64,000 nt of DNA from Pegea sp. RAD2-039. Its lineage: Eukaryota > Chordata > Thaliacea > Salpida > Salpidae. Every line of letters begins with the position of its first letter. The stretch's first letter is position 1. The stretch spans positions 92,281 through 156,280 of the forward strand of contig JAQGEQ010000300.1 in NCBI GenBank assembly GCA_034620365.1. Reading direction: 5' to 3'. Both the position numbers and the translations under genes were made by a program. This document shows positions 34,251 to 46,182 of this stretch, piece after piece. Under the pieces are notes generated by a model. The model saw only the letters and a list, made by a program, of their open reading frames with translations. It ran no database searches and had not been told where the DNA came from.

Positions 34251-35636
34251 CTACAGCTTCTGAAAATGAAAAATTGAATAAATAAACAGAAGTTTTATTT
34301 TCAGTTAAAATTAAAAGAAATTTTATAAAATTTTATAAAATGTTTTAAATTGTTTTTTAAATTGCTAAAATAAATTCCACAAATATAAGGCTTCCAAATT
34401 AAAATAATTTTAAAATAAGTAAATGATATAAAATATCAATTTTTAATTTACATTTTCTTACGCATCCAAAAGTAAAAACTCGAATCAGAAAGTTTCTAAG
34501 TCTCTTCTTTTTCTGCAAAATAATTCATTAAATTTATTATTTGACTTATTTCATGTTAGAAAAGCAAATATTGTTAATTTAGAAAAATGAAATTCAGAGA
34601 AATCAAAACTTTTTGTATAAAAATTAACTACTTTAATTTTCTTTAATTTATATTTAACACCATGTATTAGTATCAAGTTTTATTGTATAGTGTTATTATT
34701 AAAAATTTTAATTTATATTTAACATCATGTATTAGTATCAAGTTTTATTGTATAGTGTGGTATTAAAAATTTTAATTTATATTTATCATCATGTATTAGT
34801 GTTCACTTACAGATAATTTTTTGATGGCATCTTTCTTGATTGTGTTAACTACGTTGGCCTGCATTGAACAATTTACTACTTAATTTGAGAAACATCAAAT
34901 TTGAATATAAATATTAACTCATTAACAATAATTTCAATCAGTTTTATATCTAAATGATAAATATAAATTAAATGACAAAACTTACCTGTCTGCTTTCAAC
35001 ATTTATATTCTTAGGTTTTTCATCTGGGATATTTTGAACCTGAATAAAATTGATTTAGATTTATATGAAGGTGAAAACAAAAATATTAATTTCATTTGGA
35101 AGACATACTTTGTAAAAGTTGTCTAAAGTAGTGACAATAATTTTATTAGTTTAATTTTCTTACTGAAATATTAAATAGAATTAATAATTAAATCAGATTA
35201 AAACTTATCAAGTAAAAGTAATATAATATCAACATTAAATCACAACTAACTGGTTTGCTTTCAACATTTTGAATATTTTTATTATCATCTACGCTTTGCT
35301 TCTGAAAAATTAATATAATAATTATTATTTTTTGCAACCACTAGATTAAAAACAGCAGAATTACAAACATTAAAATATTAAATAATATTTTCTTTTAAAA
35401 ATTCAAAAATTTTACAAAAAATGAAAATTAGTTTGATTAATTTAACAACAAATTGAAGTTAAATAAAAAATTTAGATCAGTAAAAATTATTTCAAATATT
35501 TTAATTGAAAGAAAAAACTATTTTGTATTCAATTTAAATAATTCATAAAAACAAAATAAATTAGGTTTATATCAAATTAATATTTACCAAAACTGGATTC
35601 ACCAAATTATTGCTGGTTTCTCCGCTATCGGTTTCC
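34251..35636 (-). pseudogene. truncated micro-exon gene, copy 3
   Basis: Contains exons 20 (TAG at 34,253-34,251), 19, 18, 17 and 16 and one ETDSGETSNNLVNPVL exon with the flank of exon 12. Exons 1-11 and 13-15 are missing: at about 35,720 the sequence jumps to the 5' flank (equivalent of 23,905). The UTR exon donor at 35,785 is intact but cannot reach an ATG exon. Confidence 0.7.
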
Positions 35637-36658
35637 TAAAAATCACAATTTGATCTTTTATCTTTTGAAAGTAGCAAAAATGAAACTAATTATTTGATAT
35701 TTTTACAAGATTATCAATTATTTGAATAAATAAATTTATTAGTATTTTATAATGTATTTACAAACAGTTAGTTAAAGAGCTTACCTCTAATCTTAAGGTC
35801 GCTGGTTCTTAAACTTTTCATAATCAGTCTCTAGGCTCTCTTGAAATACTTTTAGTATAAATAAATTAGCATAAACCGGTCACCCACAGTGAAGCATCTA
35901 TATGAGTAGTAAATGAAAGTTTGTTTGAAAACGGTTGGTGATAATTTTATTAATAACTTTTTGATTTTCAAAATTATAAACACCAGTAAGTAAATACAAA
36001 CAGCAACAATTTGGTAAAATTATGATAGCTTATAGCTATTAAACATCTACGATTACATTTTCTAAACAAGCGTCCGCCATTCTATCAAAGTAGGTAATTA
36101 GTTGCATGCTGCTAGCAGCAGAGTTGGTTTGTAAATACAAGTTTTTCTGTAGTTGATGCTACTCAGCTTAAAAAAAACTCTAAAAATAATTTTAATTGTT
36201 TTTATTTATTTCTGATTTTTGAAATTTTTGGAATTAATTAAACTGAATAAATAAATATAAATTAAAATAAATAAAATTATTTCAAAAAAAGTTTGATTAA
36301 AGTATTGATGATTAATTCCTGAAATTATGTAAAAGTGCAAAGTACGCCAGAAGAAGAAAGGTTATTGTTGTAAAACCAAAACATGTGAACTCAGTAAAAC
36401 AAAACAAGAGGTTTAGATGTCGTTTTGTATCTTCATTATAACCTTCCACGAATGTTGAGTTTGTTGAAAAAATAAAACGTATGAACTGCTGTACAAAGTA
36501 AGTTAAGTTGTAATTGATCTTTTGGAAAATAATACTTCTTAAAAAGGTTTATTAAACTTTTGTATATAAAAAAACTCACTTGCCAGTCACTAACCAGGTA
36601 ACTTAGGACATTATCGAACATTTAATATATTAATTATTATCAAATTTGCCAAAATAAA
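35637..36658. other. micro-exon gene 5' flank copy 3
   Basis: Equivalent of 23,890-24,876, with a small extra AT-rich segment at 36,175-36,260. No gene. Confidence 0.5.
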
Positions 36659-36730
36659 CTCCCCGTTGGGGAATCGAACCCCGGTCTCCCGCGTGACAGG
36701 CGGGGATACTCACCACTATACTAACGAGGA
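36659..36730 (-). tRNA. tRNA-Asp (GTC), pair 5
   Basis: One T-stem change (G65 to A opposite C49); otherwise intact. Confidence 0.9.
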
Positions 36731-36739
36731 CACAGAACA

Positions 36740-36813
36740 TGGCCAGTACGGGGATCGAACCCGCGACATTCGCGTTATTAGCACGACGCTCTAACCAACT
36801 GAGCTAACCGGCC
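36740..36813 (-). tRNA. tRNA-Ile (AAT), pair 5
   Basis: Intact 74-nt copy. Confidence 0.95.
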
Positions 36814-37129
36814 ACGAGAGATAATCTCAAATTTGTTATTTATTCCAAATATTTTTACTTTTATTTGAAACTTTTTCTTTCTAGGAAATCAGATGTAAAA
36901 GTTGAAATTATTTTCTTAAAGTTTCTGATTTTATTCAATTTAAAATATTTTTAAGTGACATAAATAAAGAATTATAGGTTTAATAATTACATATATTTTA
37001 TAGGAAGTAGATATCTTTATATTATTGAGACAATCTATTTTACTAAATAATATTTTTGAAGTTTATCTTATTCTGTTTCTTAATACTAAAATATTTCTAA
37101 TTTATTTTTTAAAAATTATTGAAATCATC

Positions 37130-37360
37130 AAATCATTGTCGATAATTATGAACATCGTCTCAGATTCTTCAACTTAGATACTTTATAAATCGACGGATTA
37201 AATACGAGTTAATTCTTATTTTCAAAATTATCCACAATTTAATTGACATTCAGTTTGATGATTTCTTTTCCATTAGTCCTTCCTTCAAGTTATATCAGTT
37301 CAGACGACACACATTACATCTTAATAAGCTCATATCGCCTGGTATTTAGGTTCAAAGGCT
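37130..37360 (+). mobile_element. LINE RT C-terminal remnant, copy 4
   Basis: Same RT thumb remnant as at 18,015 and 33,385. Confidence 0.65.
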
Positions 37361-37548
37361 TACGCAAATATAGCGATTGAAGATAAATAAGATAGCGCGT
37401 CACGAACGGTTATTACGAATGAAGAAATATGAAAGATGGGAAATATTTGATAACAGTAAAGATTTGGTTAAGATTCGTAGTTTTGTGAGTGATATCAAAC
37501 AATGAAAGTAAGTTACAAGTAAAAAAGAGGTTAGAAAACGTTCTAAAT

Positions 37549-37715
37549 TCAATAAACATCAAAACTTTTATGTAGTTTGTGCGTTGTTCTCAATTTGAAT
37601 TTCAGCTCCTTGATTTTTTCAAAGTATTTTTTAGTGAACTTTTCAAATTTTTTTGATGTTATTCCTAATGCACCAATCACAAATGGAAGTATTTTAGTAT
37701 TCACATAAAATAATT
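37549..37715 (-). mobile_element. R2-like retroelement C-terminal fragment, copy 3
   Basis: Third copy of the VIGALGITSKEF fragment. Confidence 0.5.
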
Positions 37716-37892
37716 AAACTTTGAATTAACTAATTTATTAAGTTCAATCTGCTTTGAAATTTTTACTTCTTTAAAAGTTCGAATTTCTTATTTAAATATA
37801 AACTATTTAATCTGCTGTTTAAAATAAAACAAAAACTTGATAAAATCATAAATATTTTACAAAGAATAACATTTATTTGTAAACGAGAAATC

Positions 37893-38122
37893 CATCAACA
37901 ACAACCAGAACAGCAACCAGAACAACAACAACCAGAACAGCAACCAGAACAACAACTACAGCAATTTCTTTTAAAAATAGAACAGTATCAACGACAACAA
38001 GAATTGATATTTCAACAACGTGACCGAGAAAGACAAGAAAAACAAGAAAACCAACAACAACAACCAGAAAGGCAACCAGAACAACAACAACCAGAATAGC
38101 AAGAAAGGCGAGAGCAACCATA
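37893..38122 (+). pseudogene. Q-rich gene 3' fragment
   Basis: Last part of the D/E-type gene (PEQQ, LLKIEQYQRQQ, QRDRERQEKQ), with TAG where the parent has CAG near the end. Joined at about 37,893 to sequence that normally flanks the micro-exon gene 3' end (GAAATCCAT), so it is a rearrangement product. Confidence 0.7.
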
Positions 38123-39060
38123 AAGACAATCAAACTTAAAATGATAACTAATGCTTAGAAATACATTTTTATTGAACATTTTATCTTCTGAAACTTCAAA
38201 CTTTGTAACATTGATATTTAGTTCATCTTATATGAAGATTTTATTCAAAACTCTCTTCTATTAATATTTTTTTCGAAAAGTAAATGTAAAAGTTAATAAA
38301 ATAGAAAATGTAAATTGCAAAACTGAAAAATAATTAATGATTTTAAATTAATTTATTTATATATATAAATTTATATATTTATTTATATTTATTTTAACGA
38401 CATTTTTCAGCAACTTAAATTGACTTATAATTAAATTAATGATTAAAGTGTCTTAACTGAAAAAATTGCTAATATTTACTAATTAAACTGCAATTGATAC
38501 ATTTTGAATAGATAGTTAGACGTTTTTGTTCTTGACACATACAAATTAACGAAAGAACTAGATAAAGTTTGTTTTTCTCATTTTTGTCATTAACATAACT
38601 TGTGTTTTTTGTATTATCAACTTAACTGTCGTGTTTGCTGATTTCTGGTTCTTTAGATGAAACTTCTTATAAAATTGAGTTTGGTCTTATGACATTTATG
38701 ATAACGATTAGAATAATAAATCTAACTTAATATCAAAACCAAATTTTAAGAATAGAAACTACAAATCTTCTGAAAACTCATTTAAAAGTTTATAAAAAGT
38801 TTTTCATTTTCTTTAAAAAAATTAAATTAAAATTTGAATTGTGAATAGAGATTACAAACAGAAGCATTTGTATGAATTCTTTGGTGGTTAAATATCTACC
38901 ATTGAAATAAAGTTAGGAACAAAAACCAATTTTTTCAGTTTTTCAGGAATTTCTAAAAAATAATTTTTTTGGATTACTTTTGAAACCAACTTGCTCAACG
39001 GACTGATAAGAAAAAGTGGTTTTTGAGTCTTCAAAGAATACCCAAAAAAATTTTTCAAGT
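38123..39060. other. Q-gene 3' flank, truncated copy
   Basis: Matches 15,980-16,860, then joins micro-exon gene exon 19/intron sequence at about 39,062. No gene. Confidence 0.55.
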
Positions 39061-39315
39061 ATATATGTCTCTTCTTTTTCTGCAAAATACTTCATTAAAT
39101 TTATTATTTGACTTATTTCATGTTAGAAAAGCAAATATTGTTAATTTAGAAAAATGAAATTCAGAGAAATCAAAATTCTTTGTATAGAAATAAACTACTT
39201 TAATTTTCTTTAATTTATATTTAACATCATGTATTAGTATCAAGTTTTATTGTATAGTGTTATTATTAAAAATTTTAATTTATATTTATCATTATGTATT
39301 ATTCTTCACTTACAG
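39061..39315 (-). pseudogene. micro-exon gene tail fragment, copy 4
   Basis: Start of exon 19 (TCTTCTTTTTCTGCA), the 65-bp-repeat intron and the donor side of exon 18 (CTTACAG), cut by the LINE at about 39,318. Confidence 0.6.
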
Positions 39316-39329
39316 AGAATTAATTAATT

Positions 39330-40190
39330 CATAAAAAGGGTCCCAGAAACATTGCACTTAACTACAGACCAGTTTCGCTGACTTCAGTTATCTGCAGAAC
39401 TCAAGAGCATATCATTTCAAATTGCTTGAACCAATACTCCATCAATAGATTTATTATTCAACGAATATCTTCGGCCCTAGACCTTAGCATTACTCTATCA
39501 TCTGACTTTAAATGGCGCAATTATTTTTCCAAAATTTTTGGAAATTTTATCAACCTTGTCTTCCTTATTATAAAGACCTTCAATTCTAAGAACCCATGCT
39601 TTTTTATCAATCTTTTCAAATTGTACGTACGTCCAATTCTTGAATACAATGTCAGTGCATGTATGCCATATCAAGTTAGTGATATCAAAAAAATCGAGTC
39701 TGTTCAGGCGACATTTACAAGATTAGTATACAGGAAACTTAATATTAAATATGATAGTTATAAACATCGTCTCAGCTTCTTCAATTTAAATAGTTTGGAA
39801 ATCCGACGGATTAAATACGACTCAATTCTTGTTTTTAAAATTATCCACAACTAAATTGACCTTAAATTCGATTATTTATTTTCTATTAGTCCTTCCCTCA
39901 AGTTATTACAACTCAGACGACACACATTACATCTTAATAAGCCCATATCACCTGCTGATTAAATCAAAGCCAATTTTTTCTCATACCGCACAATTAGTGC
40001 TGAAATCAGCTGTCATCAGACATTGAACTGCCAGGTGTTGCATCTATTTTCTCGATATTTATACCTTTACTATATATAACATTTATATTACTTGTGAGAA
40101 TGTGTGTTAGTGAGACGTGCTTTTTTCAGAAACTCTCTTTCGGGTTTATTCTACTAAATGAATAAATTTAAGTAATAATGAGTTCTTTTT
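39330..40190 (+). mobile_element. CR1/jockey-like LINE with RT palm deleted
   Basis: Frame from about 39,338 reads KKGPRNIALNYRPVSLTSVI (RT finger motif NYRPVSLTS) through NCLNQYSINR. It then passes straight to DLSITLSSDFKWR and the thumb region (LYVRPILEYNVSA, KIESVQATFTRLV, RIKYDSILVFKII) and stops at 39,854. The catalytic palm (the FADD-type box) is absent, so the copy is dead. Its 3' UTR has GTGTGTTAGTGAGACGTGCT and ends in an AATAAAT tail near 40,165. Confidence 0.8.
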
Positions 40191-41550
40191 CCTCCTTAAA
40201 TTTATAATATGCAAATTATAAAGAAGAAAGTAACAAAATATTTTATGAAAAATGAAAAACTTGAATTTGTTTTCAAAATTGAACATTTTATTTGATAAGA
40301 AGCAAAGTTTTTACTATTTGAAAAATAAACCAAATCATCTCTGTTTTTAAACTTAAATCTCATATGTAGCAATAAAACCCGTAACATGAGGTTAAAGATC
40401 TAATAATTCGTTTGATTAGCTTCTACAGGTTTGCTGTCTTTCTTGTCTTTCTACACGTTTTAGTCTGATTTCAAATTCATTAAATAATTTTCTATTTCTA
40501 ATAAAAATTGAAAATATTTAAAACTTTTAATGATTCTTAATTTACCAAAAAGTAGTATTACTTGTTTATCATTTTGATAATTTGGTTAATTGGTAATGTT
40601 CAAACTTTTCGTCAAACTTACACATAGATCTATCTTACCAATGAAGATGTCAACTGCAATAATCAATGAGGCAGCAAATCGTAAGAAGCCTAAAATTTTA
40701 AACTTTCAGTGAAGAACTTACTCAAAGATTTTTAATTTAAATGGAAACAGTTGCCAACCACAACATCTATAAACCAATTTAAAAGTTACAGAAATTGAAA
40801 GTTAATGTTAATTTTATCTATTTAAGTTTTTAAGCTAAAAGTAAACATGATTTTAATAAAATTAGCTGTTAACTTTTCAAAACTTTAGATTTCTCTGAAG
40901 CCCGTCGCAAATAGGTAACAAACTGACTAATTTTAAACTAAAACTTATTTGTTAAAAATTTCAGCTAAAAACCACCTAAAGTAGTAAATTCAGCACCTAA
41001 AACTTTCAAAACTCCTCGCCTAACAACTTGCCTTGAAAAAGTCATCAAGATCTTACACAAATGAAATGACCCAGCCCTAATCTAACCTCTACGAACAACT
41101 TCAATATACAAATGAAGCTAATTGAATCAAGTAACCAAAAATTATCCTTTTTTACAGCGAAATATAAACAAAACATCAAATGAACTGATGATAATCAAAA
41201 CTGAAAATGTCTTCGGCGACATCTACAAACTGAAAGAACATCATTTAGGACTTCTTTATTCGACGATCAGATTTTGAATCAAGGATCATTTTTTTCTGAG
41301 ATCAGCAGTTGGTTGATGCATTGCAGTTGGTTGACGCTTGAGATGACTGAGTAGTGCTGAGACGCGTCGGTTGCTATAACAACAAATCACGCGTGAATGG
41401 TTGTGATGAGAAAATAGGATGCACTTACAATAAGATGCTTAGAATTGACGGAAGTGGCTGTGAGCTGAAAAACTTTCATCTTTTCATCTTTCTCTTCTGT
41501 GATTCGGTCGAGAAGTTATTTTGCGCGAAATATCTGTAATCGAGGCCCTT
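40191..41550. other. single-copy sequence without a clear gene
   Basis: Not duplicated elsewhere in the window. A possible small exon (ATGAAGATGTCAACTGC ... GCAAATC|GTAAG at about 40,643) is too weak to call. GC content rises after 41,200. Confidence 0.4.
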
Positions 41551-41555
41551 GTATC

Positions 41556-41690
41556 AACCAATCAGATTGCGCGATTGTTTACTTACACTTCTATCGTCAT
41601 TGAAATTCCAATCGTACGTGAGCTCATCACGTAACCTTGCTCGTTTCTGGTCTGCACCTATAAAAGATAATGTCCTCTTTGTGGAAGTAG
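41556..41690 (+). promoter_or_regulatory. CCAAT/TATA promoter-like region
   Basis: CCAATCAG at 41,558-41,565 and TATAAAAG at 41,659-41,666, about 100 bp apart, in a less AT-rich stretch immediately upstream of the 21-bp satellite. Transcription would start near 41,690 and run into the array. Confidence 0.4.
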
Positions 41691-41740
41691 CAAGCGGTAG
41701 AGACTCACTTAAAGAGCTGTTCTGTATTTCAAGTCTTTTG

Positions 41741-42787
41741 AGATCGTTACGAACAATAAGTGGTTAGTAACCAGCAACAAGTGGTTAGCAACCAGCAACA
41801 AGTGTTTAGCAGCCAGCAACAAGTGGTTAGCAACCAGCAACAAGTGTTTAGCAGCCAGCAACAAGTGTTTAGCAACCAGCAACAAGTGGTTAGCAACCAG
41901 CAACAAGTGGTTAGCAACCAGCAACAAGTGTTTAGCAGCCAGCAACAAGTGTTTAGCAGCCAGCAACAAGTGGCTAGCAACCAGCAACAAGTGGTTAGCA
42001 ACCAGCAACAAGTGTTTAGCAGCCAGCAACAAGTGGCTAGCAACCAGCAACAAGTGGCTAGCAACCAGCAACAAGTGGTTAGCAACCAGCAACAAGTGTT
42101 TAGCAGCCAGCAACAAGTGGTTAGCAACCAGCAACAAGTGGTTAGCAACCAGCAACAAGTGGTTAGCAACCAGCAACAAGTGGTTAGCAGCCAGCAACAA
42201 GTGGCTAGCAACCAGCAACAAGTGGCTAGCAACCAGCAACAAGTGTTTAGCAGCCAGCAACAAGTGGTTAGCAACCAGCAACAAGTGTTTAGCAGCCAGC
42301 AACAAGTGGTTAGCAACCAGCAACAAGTGGTTAGCAACCAGCAACAAGTGGTTAGCAACCAGCAACAAGTGGTTAGCAGCCAGCAACAAGTGGCTAGCAA
42401 CCAGCAACAAGTGGCTAGCAACCAGCAACAAGTGTTTAGCAGCCAGCAACAAGTGGTTAGCAACCAGCAACAAGTGTTTAGCAGCCAGCAACAAGTGGTT
42501 AGCAACCAGCAACAAGTGGTTAGCAACCAGCAACAAGTGGTTAGCAACCAGCAACAAGTGGTTAGCAGCCAGCAACAAGTGGCTAGCAACCAGCAACAAG
42601 TGGCTAGCAACCAGCAACAAGTGTTTAGCAGCCAGCAACAAGTGGTTAGCAACCAGCAACAAGTGTTTAGCAGCCAGCAACAAGTGGTTAGCAACCAGCA
42701 ACAAGTGGTTAGCAACCAGCAACAAGTGGCTAGCAACCAGCAACAAGTGGTTAGCAACCAGTTAGCAACGATCGTTACGAACAATAA
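41741..42787 (+). repeat. 21-bp satellite with 189-bp higher-order repeats
   Basis: About 48 tandem 21-bp monomers (GTGGTTAGCAACCAGCAACAA and variants GTGTTTAGCAGCC.. and GTGGCTAGC..). The plus frame reads VVSNQQQ, VFSSQQQ and VASNQQQ for 355 codons but has no ATG (TAA directly precedes it); a second plus frame and two antisense frames are also open. From about 42,180 a block of nine monomers repeats three times with a 189-bp period. Both ends carry the direct repeat GATCGTTACGAACAATAA (41,742-41,759 and 42,770-42,787). Confidence 0.85.
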
Positions 42788-43330
42788 TTCTCATACATTT
42801 CAGTTCCAGCTTATCGATCCAGCTTAGCGAAATATCGTAAGTTGGATTCTCTTTTAGTATTTTATACAGCTCAGCGATAGTCTGCAACCAACCAGTAGCG
42901 TCAGTGATGTGTAGGTCACGTAGTGAGGGGGGAGTGCCTCGTCAAGGAGCTGCACCTTGTAGATTCGAACAAATGCATCATCGACTTTTGCTTTGAGGGA
43001 AATCTTTGATTTTGAAGAAGAAAACGTTTGATTTTTGAAGTGTGATCTTCTGAATAAGATCAGTGGATAAGATCCGGGAAAAATTTGCGATAATTGCGAT
43101 TATTTCGGATTTTTCAGAAAAATTGCTTTGATAGAGATTTTGAATCACCTAGAAAATTATGCAAATGAGATGAAAAAGGAAGATTCAAGTAATGAGGAGA
43201 TACTTGATCATTGCAAGAATTGCATAAATTTGTAATTAAAGTGGTGAGCGCTTTAGGAACAGATGAAGCAATACTCCTGCTTTTCAAGGAAATAACATCA
43301 CTAGTTTCAGTTGCTAGTGTGAAGAAACTT
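42788..43330. other. region after satellite
   Basis: A GTAAGT donor-like site at about 42,836 and an acceptor-like GGATTTTTCAG near 43,120. A short open stretch IALIEILNHLENYANEMKK follows near 43,124 and stops at about 43,234. No recognised family; it could be a small gene fragment or an LTR-type remnant. Confidence 0.3.
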
Positions 43331-43435
43331 CAAGAAAACAATTTCTACTTTTCCATTTGATTTCCTAGAAAGAATAAGTTTCAAATAAAAGTAAAAATAT
43401 TTGGAATAAATAACAAATTTGAGATGATCTCTCGT

Positions 43436-43509
43436 GGCCGGTTAGCTCAGTTGGTTAGAGCGTCGTGCTAATAACGCGAATGTCGCGGGTTCGATCCCCG
43501 TACTGGCCA
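43436..43509 (+). tRNA. tRNA-Ile (AAT), pair 6
   Basis: Intact, now on the plus strand; 9-nt spacer to the Asp gene. Confidence 0.95.
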
Positions 43510-43518
43510 TGTTCTGTG

Positions 43519-43590
43519 TCCTCGTTAGTATAGTGGTGAGTATCCCCGCCTGTCACGCGGGAGACCGGGGTTCGATTCCCCGACGGGGAG
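43519..43590 (+). tRNA. tRNA-Asp (GTC), pair 6
   Basis: Intact; followed by TTTATTTT at 43,591-43,598. Confidence 0.95.
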
Positions 43591-45160
43591 TTTATTTTGG
43601 CAACTTTAATAATAATTAATATATTAAATGTTCGATAATGTCCTAAGTTACCTGGTTAATGACTGGCAAGAGAGTTTTTTTATATACAAAAGTTGAATAA
43701 ACTTTTTTAAGAAGTATTATTTTCCAGACTGCCACAAACAGTTGTTATTTCTACAAACAACCGACAACAATTACTATTTATTAGTGATAGAGTCAAGAAG
43801 AATCAGTTTTTAAATTACTTTTTATATTTGGTAGCTCTGATGTAGTTTTTTAAATATAATCTTTATAATAAAGATATTTATTAATATCACAACGTTGTAT
43901 TTAATAGAAAGCCAAACTTATTCAACTTATACTTTTACTAGGATATGTAAATTTATTTTCTATTTTCTTTTCCAAATAGAATAAAAGAAATTAGATTTTC
44001 AAGTATATATGCAAGTCAAGGCTTTTTCTGTCAATAAAATAATTATCTAACTTTTATCTTGTATCTAGCGAATAATGATGTGGTACAATAAAAGCTTTCT
44101 TGATATTAAGCTACAATTAATCGAACTTTATCTATCACTTGTATCTAATTTACAAGTTTAATTTATATAAATATGAGACATCAAAACAAAATATAAGTAA
44201 ATTGTAACTAGTAGTTTAACACAATTTAACTCATTTAGTTGACAAACAACTTTTTCTTATCAGTCCGTTGAACAAGTTGGTTCCAAAAGTAATCTAAAAA
44301 AATTATTTTTTTAGAAATTTGCAAAAAACTGAAAACATTGGTTTTTGTTCCTAACTTTATTTCAATGGTAGATATTTAACCACCAAATAATTAATATGAA
44401 TGCTTCTGTTTGTAATCTCCATTCATAATTCAAATTTTAATTTAATTTTTTTAAAGAAAATGAAAAACTTTTTATAAACTTTTAAATGAGCTTTCAGACG
44501 ATTTGTAGTTTCTATTCTTAAAATTTGGTTTTGATATTAAGTTAGATTTATTATTCTAATCGTTATCATAAATGTCATAAGACCAAATTCAATTTTATAA
44601 GAAGTATCATCTAAAGAATCAGAAATCAGCAAACACGACAGTTAAGTTGATAGTACAAAAAACACAAGTTATGTTAATGACGAAAATGGGAACAACAAAC
44701 TTTATCTAGTTCTTTCGTTAATTTGTAGGTGTCAAGAACAAAAACGTCTAACTATCTATTCAAAATGTATCAATTGCAGTTTAATTAGTAAATATTAGCA
44801 TTTTTTTCAGTTAAGACACTTTAATCATTAATTTAATTATAAGTCAATTTAAGTTGCTGAAAAATGTCGTTAAAATAAATAATTATAAATAGATAAATAT
44901 AAATAAATAAATATATATATAAATTTATATATTTTTATAAATTGATATAAAATCATTAAATATTTTTCAGTTTTGCAATTTACATTTTCTATTTTATTAA
45001 CTTTTACATTTACTTTTCGAAAAAAATATTAATAGAACAGAGTTTTGAATAAAATCTTCATATAAGACGAACTAAATGTCAATGTTACAAAGTTTGAAGT
45101 TTCAGAAGAAAAATGTTCAATAAAAATGTATTTCTAAGCATTAGTTATCATTTTAAGTTT
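43591..45160. other. inverted copy of Q-gene 3' flank block
   Basis: Reverse complement of 31,330-32,907. No gene. Confidence 0.6.
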
Positions 45161-45162
45161 GA

Positions 45163-45422
45163 TTGTCTTTATGGTTGCTCTCGCCTTTCTTGCTGTTCTG
45201 GTTGTTGTTGTTCTGGTTGCTGTTCTGGTTGCTGTTCTGGTTGCTGTTCTGGTTGCTGTTGTTGTTGGTTTTCTTGTTTTTCTTGTCTTTCTCGGTCACG
45301 TTGTTGAAATATCAATTCTTGTTGTCGTTGATACTGTTCTATTTTTAAAAGAAATTACTGTAGTTGTTGTTCTGGTTGCTGTTCTGGTTGTTGTTGTTGT
45401 TTTGGTTGCTGTTCTTCATTCG
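45163..45422 (-). pseudogene. inverted Q-rich gene 3' fragment
   Basis: On the minus strand: PEQQ repeats, QYQRQQELIFQQRDRERQEK and the ERREQP end, fused at about 45,420 to the GTTATTACGAATGAAG block of the tRNA-flank region. Counterpart of 37,893-38,122 with a different breakpoint. Confidence 0.7.
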
Positions 45423-45484
45423 TAATAACTGTTCGTGACGCGCTATCTTATTCATCTTCAATCGCTATATTTGCGTAAGTCTTT

Positions 45485-45715
45485 GAACCTAAATACCAGG
45501 CGATATGAGCTTATTAAGATGTAATGTGTGTCGTCTAAACTGATATAACTTGAAGGAAGGACTACTGGAAAAGAAATCATCAAACTGAAGGGTCAACTAA
45601 ATTGTGGATAATTTTGAAAATAAGAGTTAAGTCGTATTTAATCCGTCGAATTTCTAAAGTATCTAATTTGAAGAAGCTGAGACGATGTTCATAATTATCG
45701 ACAATGATTTGATGA
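45485..45715 (-). mobile_element. LINE RT C-terminal remnant, inverted
   Basis: Reverse complement of the 37,130-37,360 type remnant. Confidence 0.65.
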
Positions 45716-46027
45716 TTTCAAAAAAATTTAAAAAATAAATTTGAAATATTTTAGTATTAAGAAACAGAATAAGATAATCTTCGAAAAATATTATTTAGTA
45801 AAATAGATTGTTTCAATAATATAAAGATATCTACTTCATATTAAGTATATGTAATTATTAAACTTATAATTATTTATTTATGTCACTTAAAAATATCTTA
45901 AATTGAATAAAATCAGAGAATTCAAGAAAATAATTTCAACTTTTCGATTTGATTTCCTAGAAAGAATAAGTTTCAAATAAAAGTAAAAATATTTGGAATA
46001 AATAACAAATTTGAGAGGATTTCTCGT

Positions 46028-46101
46028 GGCCGGTTAGCTCAGTTGGCTAGAGCGTCGTGCTAATAACGCGAATGTCGCGGGTTCGATCCCCGTACTGGCC
46101 A
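46028..46101 (+). tRNA. tRNA-Ile (AAT), pair 7
   Basis: Intact, with one D-loop change (GGTTAG to GGCTAG). Confidence 0.95.
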
Positions 46102-46110
46102 TGTTCTGTG

Positions 46111-46182
46111 TCCTCGTTAGTATAGTGGTGAGTATCCCCGCCTGTCACGCGGGAGACCGGGGTTCGATTCCCCGACGGGGAG
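46111..46182 (+). tRNA. tRNA-Asp (GTC), pair 7
   Basis: Intact; TTTATTTT follows. Confidence 0.95.

Noticed and set aside
41709-42827. four overlapping ORFs in the 21-bp satellite
   Set aside because: No ATG in the plus frames, and openness follows from 21 being a multiple of 3; treated as a satellite.
41340-43330. LTR retrotransposon with the satellite as its LTR
   Set aside because: No paired LTRs, primer-binding site or gag/pol domain that I could recognise.
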